From assembly GCA_945988915.1 (NCBI GenBank), contig CAMFTS010000001.1:1-37677 (forward strand): DNA of 37,677 nucleotides. Reading direction: 5' to 3'. The position numbers and the translations under genes were made by a program. Of the stretch, positions 8,698 to 16,223 are shown one piece after another (positions within the stretch are counted from its first letter, which is position 1; the number at the start of each line of letters is the position of its first letter). The notes under the pieces are model-generated. The model searched no databases, was not told where the DNA came from, and saw only the letters and a list, made by a program, of their open reading frames with translations. The stretch is from an uncultured Clostridia bacterium (lineage in GTDB: Bacteria > Bacillota > Clostridia > Oscillospirales > Acutalibacteraceae).

Positions 8698-10827
8698 TTA
8701 TTCTTCCTCTTTTTTAGTTCTTTTCTTTCTCTCGGCTTTCTTTTCAAATCCGCACTTTTCGTCAAGGCAGACCAATAATCCGCCCTTACGCTTAAACAAT
8801 GACTTGCCGCATTGCGGACAAAGCTCTTCTGTCGGCTTATCCCAAGTCATAAAATTACAATCGGGATAATTGTCGCATCCGAAGAATGCGTATCCCTTCT
8901 TTGATTTCTTTTGAATAACCTTGCCGCCGCATACAGGACACTTAGCATTTGTTTCCACAACATAAGGCTTGGTATTCTTACATTCGGGATATCCCGGGCA
9001 AGCAAGGAATTTGCCGAATCTGCCAACCTTAACGACCATCATTCTGCCGCACTTGTCGCAGGGAATATCGGTAACATCCTCCTGAAGCTGAATTTTCACG
9101 CCGGACATTTCATTCTTTGCCTTTGCAAGTGTCTCCTCAAATCCGTCATAGAAGGTGTGAAGCATCTGTATATAATCGACCTCGCCTGCCTCAACCTTAT
9201 CAAGATCCGACTCCATATTAGCGGTAAATTTAACATTAACTATATTCGGGAACTGCTGTTTTAAAAGATTTACAACCGCTTCACCCAACTCTGTCGGTGA
9301 TAACTGCTTTTTTTCTCTGACTACATATTCTCTCTGAAGAATTGTAGAAACGATTGAAACATAAGTACTCGGTCTGCCTACGCCTGTTTCTTCAAGCGCT
9401 TTAATAAGTGATGCTTCCGAATATCTTGCCGGCGGCTGTGTGAAGTGTTGATTTCCGTCAATACTCTTAAGCTTCAGCTTGTCGCTCTCGTGAATTTCGG
9501 GAAGAACGCTTTCGCCCTCTTCCTCCTCATCGGTACTTACCTCGTAAAGACGGGTGTAGCCGTCAAATTTTACGCTGTATCCCGATGCAGAGAAGTTAAG
9601 AATTTTACCTGCGTTTCTGTCGATTTCTGTTGCCGCGCTTATTTCTACCTTAACGGTATCCTGAACACAAGCAGACATTAAGCTTGCGGTAAAGCGCTTC
9701 CAGATAAGTGAATAGAGTTTATACTGGTCTGTTGTAAGACTGTCCTTAACCTTATCGGGTGAAAGTGACGGAATTGTCGGTCTTATAGCCTCGTGTCCGT
9801 CCTGAGCGTTTGACTTTGTTTTATAATATCTTGCTTTTTCCGGAAGATAAGCCTTGCCGTATTCTGACAAAATATATTCATTTCCCTCGGCTCTTGCCTC
9901 TTCTGAAATTCTGAGCGAGTCGGTTCTCATATAGGTAATAAGACCTGTTGTACCTACGCCCTTAATCTCCATACCTTCATAAAGCTCCTGAGCGATTTTC
10001 ATTGTCTTTTTGCCCTGGAAACCTAATTTTCTTGAAGCGTCCTGCTGTAAGGTTGAAGTGGTAAAAGGCGGAGCAGGCTGGCGTTTTCTCGTTCCTTTCT
10101 TTACGGAATCGACAATATAATCGGCACCGTCAAGGCGAGCAAGATATTCATCGGCCTGAGCCTTGTCGTTAATTTTAACCTTTCCGTTTTCATCTGCCGT
10201 AAGAGAAGCCGAAAATACTTTCTTAGATGACGGAGCTGAAAATTTTGCGTCGATTGACCAATACTCTTCAGCCTTAAAAGCTCTGATTTCTTCTTCTCTG
10301 TCAACTATAAGGCGGACTGCAACGGACTGAACACGGCCGGCTGAAAGACCGCGTCTTATCTTCTGCGAAACAAACGGGCTTAACTTATAGCCTACGATAC
10401 GGTCAAGAATTCTTCTTGCCTGCTGTGCGTCAACTAAATCAAGGTCAATCTTTTCCGGATTTGCAATACCCTTTGTAACGCTTGTCTTATTGATTTCATT
10501 AAATTTAACTCTGTTCTTTTCATTTATATCAAGATTAAGAACGGTTGCCAGATGCCATGAAATAGCTTCTCCCTCACGGTCCGGGTCGGTTGCAAGATAG
10601 ACAGAATCCGCTTCAGAAACCATTTCCTTTAATTCTTTTACAAGCTTTTCTTTGCCCTTGACAATAGCATATTTCGGAGCAAAATCATTCTTGACATCAA
10701 CGCTCAATTTTGCCGCAGGTAAATCCCTGATATGACCTACCGAAGCGGTTACCTTATAATCCTTGCCAAGATATTTTTGTATTGTCTTTGCCTTTGAAGG
10801 CGACTCAACTATAACTAATTTTGACAT
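8698..10827 (-). CDS. topA: DNA topoisomerase I
   Basis: Type IA topoisomerase that relaxes negative supercoils. The N-terminal TOPRIM domain begins KLVIVESPSKAKTIQKYLG and includes the acidic triad segment ATDPDREGEAISWH. The catalytic tyrosine lies in GLITYMRTDS near residue 298. After the core come three C-terminal zinc ribbons: CDKCGRMM with CPGYPEC, CPVCGG with CDNYPDC, and CPQCGK ending with CLDEKC. The tail is Lys/Arg/Glu rich. The 709-residue length is usual. The gene starts 18 bases after dprA, and its stop codon touches the trmFO start, so dprA-topA-trmFO are probably translated from one transcript. Confidence 0.98.
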   Translation of the reverse strand: MSKLVIVESPSKAKTIQKYLGKDYKVTASVGHIRDLPAAKLSVDVKNDFAPKYAIVKGKEKLVKELKEMVSEADSVYLATDPDREGEAISWHLATVLNLDINEKNRVKFNEINKTSVTKGIANPEKIDLDLVDAQQARRILDRIVGYKLSPFVSQKIRRGLSAGRVQSVAVRLIVDREEEIRAFKAEEYWSIDAKFSAPSSKKVFSASLTADENGKVKINDKAQADEYLARLDGADYIVDSVKKGTRKRQPAPPFTTSTLQQDASRKLGFQGKKTMKIAQELYEGMEIKGVGTTGLITYMRTDSLRISEEARAEGNEYILSEYGKAYLPEKARYYKTKSNAQDGHEAIRPTIPSLSPDKVKDSLTTDQYKLYSLIWKRFTASLMSACVQDTVKVEISAATEIDRNAGKILNFSASGYSVKFDGYTRLYEVSTDEEEEGESVLPEIHESDKLKLKSIDGNQHFTQPPARYSEASLIKALEETGVGRPSTYVSIVSTILQREYVVREKKQLSPTELGEAVVNLLKQQFPNIVNVKFTANMESDLDKVEAGEVDYIQMLHTFYDGFEETLAKAKNEMSGVKIQLQEDVTDIPCDKCGRMMVVKVGRFGKFLACPGYPECKNTKPYVVETNAKCPVCGGKVIQKKSKKGYAFFGCDNYPDCNFMTWDKPTEELCPQCGKSLFKRKGGLLVCLDEKCGFEKKAERKKRTKKEEE

Positions 10828-10845
10828 AGAAAAATCATCCTTAAC

Positions 10846-12078
10846 TCAAATTTTTTTATATTTTCTGCCCGGCAGAACATCAATTACCTTTTGCATTTCA
10901 AGCTCCGTAATTGCAGTCATAACCTTGAATGCGGGAAGCCCCGAGCTTCTTACGACTTCGTCAAATTCTGTTTCGCCGTCAATTACGCCGTAAACGGTTC
11001 TCGCGTTTTCAGAAATGCCTTCAGGTAAAGCTCTCTGCTCTGTATTATTAAAAGTCTGTTCTTCAGGCTCTGTTTTCTCAATTATATTTTCTTTCTTTTT
11101 GCTTCTTTGTTTCCTTGGTACATTTATGCTGTCGAGCACAAATTTATCACTTTTTGCAATAATTTTTGAAAGCGGTGTATCCGCACCGTCAAGCTTTATT
11201 TTATCAGGATAAAGATTGACATATTCCTCTGCAATATCTGCCGCGGTAAACACAGGCTTTGCGCCGTCGCGAATCAGCTTATTAGCTCCTGTAAAGGAAG
11301 AAGAAAACACATCTCCCGGCACTGCAAAAACATCTCTGTTCTGCTCTGTGGCAAGCCTTGCCGTAATGAGCGAGCCGCTGCGTTCTCCCGCCTCAATAAC
11401 AACGGTTCCCAAGGACATACCGGAAATAATTCTGTTCCTTTTCGGGAAGGTGTATTTGGACGCCTCATAAAACGGCGGATATTCGGTTATCACGGCGCCG
11501 TTTTGTGCAATATTTCTTCGTAAAGCCTCGTTTTCCCTCAAATAGTCAGTGCCCAGACCGCAGCCGAGTACGGCAACCGTCTTTGACTGTGATGAAAGCG
11601 CTCCGCTGTGCGCGGCACTGTCAATGCCTAATGCACCGCCCGAAACAACAGTTAATCCGGTTTTGGAAAGCTCGGAAGCGAGAACAGTTGCCGCTTTCAT
11701 TCCGTATGCCGAAGCCTTTCGTGTACCCACCATTGAGATGAAAGCGAAATTGTTTAACAATTCGCTGTTTCCGTCAACATAAAGCACTGCGGGGAAATCG
11801 CAGATCTCACGAAGTAAAGGCGGATATTCGTCATCGTCGGGTGTAATGATATCCCAATGGTTGTCAGAGCAGGCTCTCATTATTTTCCCGGATTCCGACG
11901 GGCTGTACTGCGAAAGTTTTTCAATCTGCTTACCCGAAAACAAACCGGAAAGCCGCCACTCATAGCTTCCGACCTCGTAAAGCTTCCGTGCCGAGCCGTA
12001 ATAATTTATTATATCATCAATTTTCGCTGCAAATCCAAGTGTACGCTGCAGCCAAATCCAATATTCGCAGTTAATCAT
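10846..12078 (-). CDS. dprA: DNA processing protein DprA
   Basis: Single-strand DNA-binding protein that loads RecA on incoming DNA during transformation. It is widely conserved even where competence is unknown. The Rossmann-like core contains SMVGTRKASAYGMKAA, SGGALGIDSAAHSGAL, AVLGCGLGTDYL and RNRIISGMS. The basic linker RKQRSKKK leads to a C-terminal winged-helix DprA domain ending LPGRKYKKI. I placed the start at the ATG at 12076-12078, in an ATGA overlap with the preceding methyltransferase gene, giving 410 residues. A GTG at 12091-12093 would add 5 residues and is possible. The gene lies upstream of topA, as in many Firmicutes. Confidence 0.95.
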   Translation of the reverse strand: MINCEYWIWLQRTLGFAAKIDDIINYYGSARKLYEVGSYEWRLSGLFSGKQIEKLSQYSPSESGKIMRACSDNHWDIITPDDDEYPPLLREICDFPAVLYVDGNSELLNNFAFISMVGTRKASAYGMKAATVLASELSKTGLTVVSGGALGIDSAAHSGALSSQSKTVAVLGCGLGTDYLRENEALRRNIAQNGAVITEYPPFYEASKYTFPKRNRIISGMSLGTVVIEAGERSGSLITARLATEQNRDVFAVPGDVFSSSFTGANKLIRDGAKPVFTAADIAEEYVNLYPDKIKLDGADTPLSKIIAKSDKFVLDSINVPRKQRSKKKENIIEKTEPEEQTFNNTEQRALPEGISENARTVYGVIDGETEFDEVVRSSGLPAFKVMTAITELEMQKVIDVLPGRKYKKI

Positions 12079-12860
12079 TTCATCATTTCCCACATAGTAA
12101 TAACTGCCGCCGAAGAAGCGTTCAGCGACTCGGCGTTTCCAAGCATTTTAATAGTTGCAAGCACAGAAGTAGCATTTTGGACCTCTTGACTGACGCCGTT
12201 TCCTTCGTTTCCGATAACCGCAACCGCACCGCGTGAAAAATCAAGAGTTGTAATATCTCTTGCTGAATTGTCGGGGACAGTTGAGAATGTTAATACTCCG
12301 CAGCTGTTGAGCTTTTCAATCAGCGCGCACAGATTATCGGTCCGAATTACGGGAATCCTCAAAAGACTTCCCATTGAAGCTCTCAGTGCTTTGGGATTGT
12401 AAATATCACAGCCGCCCGAAACAATAACACCCTGAATTCCGAGAGCCTCTGCCGTTCTCGCAACAGTCCCTAAATTCTGGGGATTTTGCACCGAGTCAAG
12501 TGCAACATATCTTTTGCCTGCCGTAACCTCTTCGGTAGTGCTGTGTTTCATTTCAACAACGCAAAAAACGCCTTGGGAATTAACAGTATCCGAAAGCTTA
12601 TCTTTAACCTCGTCGGTTATCAGATAAACCTTGTCGGCATTATCTGTAATAACCTGCGCTTTTTCATTATACTTGGAAAGTGCGTCATAGGTTATATACA
12701 CCTCTTTAATGCTGTATCCGCTTATTAAGGCGTCGTAGCAAAGGCGAATACCCTCGCACACAAAAAGCGAAGCGCGATTTCTCTCTTTTGAGCTTGTAAC
12801 GAGTTTATTTACATATTTAATTTTTTCGTTGTTCCTGCTTGAAATTTCAATATAATTCAT
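12075..12860 (-). CDS. SpoU/TrmH-family RNA 2'-O-methyltransferase
   Basis: SPOUT-class methyltransferase that probably modifies a 2'-hydroxyl in 23S rRNA or tRNA. An N-terminal substrate-binding domain contains FVCEGIRLC. It is followed by the three SpoU motifs: SVQNPQNLGTVARTAEALG, then AVIGNEGNGVSQEV, then IKMLGNAESLNASSAAV. The ATG at 12858-12860 gives 261 residues. A TTG at 12873-12875 would add five residues, but it lies inside the T-tract of the rplT terminator. The gene overlaps the dprA start by 4 bases. A family member downstream of rplT is common in Firmicutes. The exact modified nucleotide cannot be read from the sequence. Confidence 0.88.
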   Translation of the reverse strand: MNYIEISSRNNEKIKYVNKLVTSSKERNRASLFVCEGIRLCYDALISGYSIKEVYITYDALSKYNEKAQVITDNADKVYLITDEVKDKLSDTVNSQGVFCVVEMKHSTTEEVTAGKRYVALDSVQNPQNLGTVARTAEALGIQGVIVSGGCDIYNPKALRASMGSLLRIPVIRTDNLCALIEKLNSCGVLTFSTVPDNSARDITTLDFSRGAVAVIGNEGNGVSQEVQNATSVLATIKMLGNAESLNASSAAVITMWEMMK

Positions 12861-12870
12861 ACTAAAATGC

Positions 12871-12909
12871 GACAAAAAATTTAACCACGCCCAAAATTCA
12901 GGCGTGGTT
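12871..12909 (-). terminator. Intrinsic terminator after rplT
   Basis: A 9-bp perfect stem pairs 12901-12909 with 12883-12891 (AACCACGCC/GGCGTGGTT) around a 9-base loop. On the minus strand it is followed by AAATTTTTTG. It lies between the rplT stop and the methyltransferase gene, and its T-tract reaches to within about 10 bases of the downstream ATG. It would end most infC-rpmI-rplT transcripts. No separate promoter for the downstream genes was identified. Confidence 0.85.
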
Positions 12910-12914
12910 ATAGC

Positions 12915-13271
12915 TTATTTAAGTGCTGCTTTTGCCTGCTCTGTAAGAGCTGTGAAAGCTGCAGGATCTGAAATAGCAATTTCAGAAAGCATCTTACGAT
13001 TTAATGTAACGCCTGCTTTGTTAAGTCCGTTGATGAATGTTGAATAATTCATACCGTTCATCTTGCAAGCAGCTGAAATTCTTGTGATCCAGAGTCTTCT
13101 GAAATCTCTCTTCTTCTGCTTTCTGCCGATGTAAGCATACTGACCGGACTTCATAACTGCCTGTTTAGCAGTCTTGAAAAGGCTTGACTTTGAGCCATAG
13201 TATCCTTTAGCGAGTTTTAAAACTTTATTTCTTCTTTTGCGAGTCATCATCGCACCCTTAATACGAGCCAT
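12915..13271 (-). CDS. rplT: Ribosomal protein bL20
   Basis: Primary-binding large-subunit protein essential for early 50S assembly. It also represses its own operon in bacteria. The 118-residue length is normal. The N-terminus is strongly basic (ARIKGAMMTRKRRNKVLKLA), followed by YYGSKSSLFKTAKQAVMKSG and the conserved RDFRRLWITRISAAC. It is the third gene of infC-rpmI-rplT and lies 60 bases after rpmI. An intrinsic terminator follows directly. Regulation probably acts through the leader upstream of infC. Confidence 0.98.
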   Translation of the reverse strand: MARIKGAMMTRKRRNKVLKLAKGYYGSKSSLFKTAKQAVMKSGQYAYIGRKQKKRDFRRLWITRISAACKMNGMNYSTFINGLNKAGVTLNRKMLSEIAISDPAAFTALTEQAKAALK

Positions 13272-13331
13272 TTATAAGTTACCTCCGAAATTTTGTAGTA
13301 AACGGGCTTTAAGCCCCAATCGTTTTAAGAA

Positions 13332-13529
13332 TTATTTATAAGGAACAAGACGCTTAATCTGCTTCTGATTTGTTACGTCTGCAACAGTAGTCTTACGAAG
13401 ATTTCTTTTTCTCTTGGTTGACTTCTTGTTAAGAATGTGTGACTTGTAAGCGTGTCCTCTGATCGGCTTACCGTTCTTTGACAATTTGAAACGTTTTTTT
13501 GCACCGCTGTGAGTTTTAATTTTAGGCAT
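13332..13529 (-). CDS. rpmI: Ribosomal protein bL35
   Basis: Small basic protein of the 50S subunit with the usual length of 65 residues. Recognisable segments are PKIKTHSGAKKRFKLS at the N-terminus, the middle segment GHAYKSHILNKKSTKRKR, and the C-terminal NQKQIKRLVPYK. It lies between infC (29-base gap) and rplT (60-base gap), the conserved order of this operon. A GGAGG-type ribosome site precedes the ATG. Confidence 0.98.
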   Translation of the reverse strand: MPKIKTHSGAKKRFKLSKNGKPIRGHAYKSHILNKKSTKRKRNLRKTTVADVTNQKQIKRLVPYK

Positions 13530-13558
13530 TTTATTTTCCTCCTGAATGAATAATTTAC

Positions 13559-14077
13559 TTATTTAGTAGCCAAAGGGGCTAAGAACATAAGCATCTGTCT
13601 GCCTTCAAGCTTTGCCGGCTTTTCGAGAGTACAGTTTTCACTTAAAGCTTCGGCAAATTTTCTCATGGTTTCTTCGCCTAACTGCGGATGTGCCATTTCG
13701 CGTCCTCTGAAACGAATTGAAACCTTTACCTTGTGGCCGGTTGCAAGAAATTTTCTTGCCTGATTTGCTTTCGTATCGAAGTCATGCGTGTCAATATTGA
13801 GAGAGAGTCTGATTTCCTTTGTTTCGATGATACGCTGGTTTTTCTTGGATTCCTTCTCTTTTTTTGTCTGTTCAAATCTGTATTTTCCGTAGTCCATAAT
13901 TTTGCAAACGGGCGGATTTGCGGTAGGCGCGATTTTAACAAGGTCAAGATTTTTCTCTTCAGCCTTTTTAAGCGCTTCTTTAGCCGACATAATGCCGAGC
14001 TGTTCGCCGTCAGCAGTAATTACTCTGACTTCTTTGTCACGGATTTCTTCATTGAGTTGCATTTCTTTGATAGCGAT
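13559..14077 (-). CDS. infC: Translation initiation factor IF-3, with an AUC start codon
   Basis: Binds the 30S subunit, prevents premature joining with 50S, and proofreads the start codon and initiator tRNA. The N-terminal domain has LNEEIRDKEVRVI and the linker is Lys/Glu rich. The C-terminal domain has LSLNIDTHDFDTKANQARKF and KVSIRFRGREMAHPQLGE. The first in-frame ATG (14060-14062) lies 24 bases from the ribosome site TAGGAG, too far to use. The in-frame ATC at 14075-14077 lies 9 bases from it, and a stop codon sits three codons further upstream. I therefore start at ATC, giving 172 residues. Rare AUU/AUC/AUA starts are a known autoregulatory feature of infC. It is the first gene of the infC-rpmI-rplT operon. 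Confidence 0.93.
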   Translation of the reverse strand: MAIKEMQLNEEIRDKEVRVITADGEQLGIMSAKEALKKAEEKNLDLVKIAPTANPPVCKIMDYGKYRFEQTKKEKESKKNQRIIETKEIRLSLNIDTHDFDTKANQARKFLATGHKVKVSIRFRGREMAHPQLGEETMRKFAEALSENCTLEKPAKLEGRQMLMFLAPLATK

Positions 14078-14217
14078 GGATAATCACTCCTAAAATAAAT
14101 TAAAGCGTGAACATAACCGTTCACGCTCAATACACACAATAAGACCAAAGCCTTTGAAGTATTGACCTGTTTCATAATAAAATCACAGGTGAGAACGGGC
14201 AGTTCTTCTTTGTTGTG
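14078..14217 (-). ncRNA. Probable L20-type autoregulatory leader with attenuator, upstream of infC
   Basis: About 140 bases separate the predicted transcription start from infC. On the RNA strand a 5' segment (14213-14219) can pair with 14133-14139 (CACACAA/TTGTGTG), closing a branched structure. Inside are two hairpins: AGAAC/GTTCT around a 5-base loop, and ACCTGT/ACAGGT around a longer loop. A strong 9-bp hairpin follows (arms 14119-14127 and 14104-14112), then a U-rich stretch immediately before the infC ribosome site. This matches the general plan of the Firmicutes L20 leader, where L20 binding favours termination. The fold was worked out by eye, and the family match was not computed. The most 5' bases of the closing stem may lie just outside the transcript. 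Confidence 0.65.
14091..14127 (-). terminator. Attenuator hairpin just upstream of infC
   Basis: Perfect 9-bp stem AGCGTGAAC/GTTCACGCT with a 6-base loop (14113-14118). On the minus strand it is followed by TTAATTTATTTTA and then the infC ribosome site. The position suggests conditional termination as part of the L20-type leader. Confidence 0.75.
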
Positions 14218-14222
14218 TGAGT

Positions 14223-14251
14223 ATGATACACCATTATTCCTGAATTGTCAA
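14223..14251 (-). promoter_or_regulatory. Sigma-A promoter for infC-rpmI-rplT
   Basis: On the minus strand the -35 is a perfect TTGACA (14246-14251). After a 17-base spacer the -10 is TATCAT (14223-14228). Predicted start of transcription is near 14216. It lies between the DUF218 gene and the infC leader. Confidence 0.85.
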
Positions 14252-14307
14252 CAGTTTTTTGAATATTGGATGCAAATAGATTTATATTCGCTTCGCCGTT
14301 TCTTAAA

Positions 14308-14325
14308 TTGCATAGGCTTATGCAA
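14308..14325 (-). terminator. Weak hairpin after the DUF218 gene
   Basis: TTGCATA and TATGCAA form a 7-bp stem with a 4-base loop just past the stop codon at 14333, followed on the minus strand by TTTAAG. It is A/T-rich, so this is a weak terminator candidate. Confidence 0.35.
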
Positions 14326-14332
14326 AAAGGTG

Positions 14333-14896
14333 CTATTTCTTCATAAGCCCTAATAAAACAATCCATTCCCGGACAACATTCCTTAAAAATGTTGACGCTG
14401 ACAAACGGGAACACAGATTATACGGCTCTATTCCTTCGCGCTTCGCATAAATCTTTGAACGGAACGCATGAAAATTCGTTGTAATAATTACAGCCCTGTT
14501 TCCAAAGCCTTTTTCGTCCATAATTCTTTTTGAAAAGACCATATTTTCAACCGTTGTCCGCGACTGATTTTCAATGATAAGCCGGCTTGCCTCTATACCC
14601 TTTTCCTGAGTCAAATAATCAAACATAACCTGTGCTTCGGAACGGTTAATCTCATCTTCTCTTCCGCCCGAAAGAATAAGCACGGCATTTTCGTTTTCTT
14701 TCAGATACCGATATCCTCTGTCGCATCTTTTCAAAAGCATGGGACTCGGCTCGTTGTCACGGACCGTACAGCCGAGAACTATTCCGACTGTATCGGGAGG
14801 AATGTTCCTGCTTTCTCTCGCACCGTTAATCATCAAAGCCGACGCAACGATGCAATATGCTATTATAATTGTAATTATTACATATAATACTGTCAT
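14333..14896 (-). CDS. DUF218 / YdcF-like membrane-anchored protein
   Basis: A 187-residue protein with one N-terminal membrane helix (about residues 3-23, mostly Ile/Val/Ala). A DUF218 domain follows, with VGIVLGCTVRDNEPSPML, VLILSGGREDEINRSEA and the C-terminal stretch AVIITTNFHAFRSKIYA. Members include the E. coli vancomycin-sensitivity protein SanA and YdcF. Roles in envelope integrity or nucleotide binding have been proposed, but no reaction is established for most of the family. The start overlaps the end of the sialidase-like gene by 4 bases (ATGA), so both are probably translated from one message. The family call is firm; the function is unknown. Confidence 0.85.
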   Translation of the reverse strand: MTVLYVIITIIIAYCIVASALMINGARESRNIPPDTVGIVLGCTVRDNEPSPMLLKRCDRGYRYLKENENAVLILSGGREDEINRSEAQVMFDYLTQEKGIEASRLIIENQSRTTVENMVFSKRIMDEKGFGNRAVIITTNFHAFRSKIYAKREGIEPYNLCSRLSASTFLRNVVREWIVLLGLMKK

Positions 14897-16164
14897 TTAA
14901 TTAACCTTTCAACATCTTCGGGCTTTATTCTTTTTGAAACAATAAATGTCTTTCTTTTGAGCATACCTTTATCGGTTGAATATCTGCCCGTTTCCTTTAC
15001 TTCGGGTGAGAATATTCCGTAAGACGAGGTTACGACGGTACCGTCGGACAGCACAACATTTCCGCAATAGCCTGTGTCTGCATTAGCCGTAATTGCGGGC
15101 TTTTTTTGTCCGGGCAAATAGGTATGCGCAATCTTGATTCTGTACTGTCCCTCTTTGCCGTTTTTCAGGTCGTCATAAGTGCCGACCCAAGCTATCCAGC
15201 CCTCGGAATACCAACCTCTGAAGAGCTTTTCGCTGTATTTTCTGTTTTTTCTTTTATCTCTTTCGATTGAACGGAAAGTAATAAACAATCTGCCGTCAGG
15301 AAGATAGTCTGCCTTATGTCTTTCACCGTTCACGGCACTCGGTGCGAATACAGGCTCCGACCAGGTTTCGCCCTCATCACTTGAAAAAGAAAGAAGCGAA
15401 TTTGTCTTTTTTGAATTACTCCTTGTAATGAGCATCAACTCATCGCCCGTTCCGCCGTCACTTCTGACGCACTCAACCTCGCACATACCCGTCGCTTGTT
15501 CAATTTCTCTGTATTTTGAGAAATACGGCACGGGCTTTGACCAATGCATTTTTCCGTCATTGTCAAAGGTTAAGAATGTTTTGTAATTCACAAAATCTTT
15601 GTCGTGAAAAAGACCCATCCATTTGTCAATGAACTCCCCGTTTTCTTTCATTCTTGTAAGCGAGCTCATTGAAACGATAGGATAAATCTCACCGCCGAAG
15701 AACAGTTCAAATTCCGAGAAGGTCTTGCCCTCATCACAGGAAACCGAGCAATTAAAACCGCCGACAGAGGTTTTTTCATTCCACCATTTCGGATTGCCGC
15801 AAATTAAAATGATTTTATCGTTCCATTCGTGCTGAGAGAATTGTAATCTATATACCGTCGGTGTTTCCTTTGATTTCACCCAGCTTTCAGGCGGATTGTC
15901 CACACCGTCGGCATACGACTTGCCTGCGTCAAAGCTCTTCTTAACCAACACCTTGCCTTTTCCGTGTCCTTCGGGATAAAAAGTCAAAATTTCATCACCG
16001 TTGACAGTGACAGAGTCGGGGTGTCCGAGATATCCGTTACCCTCATCTACAACAGTGTATTCAAAAAGATATTTTAACTCTTCGCTTATATCGTTTGGCA
16101 TTACCGATAAATCGATTTGCGGAACAGTATAATTCTTGCCTTTATCCTTAATTTTCATAGACAT
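14893..16164 (-). CDS. Sialidase-fold (BNR/Asp-box) protein, predicted cytoplasmic
   Basis: A 423-residue protein with a probable six-bladed sialidase-like propeller. Three Asp-box motifs (S-x-D-x-G-x-[ST]-aromatic) are visible: SFDAGKSY at 77-84, SCDEGKTF at 142-149 and SSDEGETW at 261-268. A degenerate one, DNDGKMHW, is at about 201-208. The conserved stretch HKADYLPDGRLFITFRS follows the third box. There is no signal peptide or membrane segment, so the enzyme probably acts on internalised sugar material. I cannot confirm true sialidase activity, because the arginine triad was not placed. The ATG is preceded by GAGGTG 5 bases upstream. The gene overlaps DUF218 downstream. Other glycosidases sharing this fold are equally possible. 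Confidence 0.75.
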   Translation of the reverse strand: MSMKIKDKGKNYTVPQIDLSVMPNDISEELKYLFEYTVVDEGNGYLGHPDSVTVNGDEILTFYPEGHGKGKVLVKKSFDAGKSYADGVDNPPESWVKSKETPTVYRLQFSQHEWNDKIILICGNPKWWNEKTSVGGFNCSVSCDEGKTFSEFELFFGGEIYPIVSMSSLTRMKENGEFIDKWMGLFHDKDFVNYKTFLTFDNDGKMHWSKPVPYFSKYREIEQATGMCEVECVRSDGGTGDELMLITRSNSKKTNSLLSFSSDEGETWSEPVFAPSAVNGERHKADYLPDGRLFITFRSIERDKRKNRKYSEKLFRGWYSEGWIAWVGTYDDLKNGKEGQYRIKIAHTYLPGQKKPAITANADTGYCGNVVLSDGTVVTSSYGIFSPEVKETGRYSTDKGMLKRKTFIVSKRIKPEDVERLIK

Positions 16165-16181
16165 AACAACACCTCATAAAT

Positions 16182-16213
16182 CAAAAGCTCCGTTGACAAT
16201 ATCAACGGAGCTT
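16182..16213 (-). terminator. Intrinsic terminator after the 359-residue lipoprotein gene
   Basis: A 12-bp perfect stem (16185-16196 with 16202-16213) and a 5-base loop, followed on the minus strand by TTTTGATTT. It lies 10 bases past the lipoprotein stop and 20 bases before the sialidase-like start. The downstream genes therefore need readthrough or a promoter that was not identified. Confidence 0.88.
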
Positions 16214-16223
16214 AATAAGTAAA

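Noticed and set aside
14162..14414. Short open frames on both strands over the infC promoter and DUF218 end
   Set aside because: They overlap a strong promoter, a structured leader or a real gene end, and lack ribosome sites.
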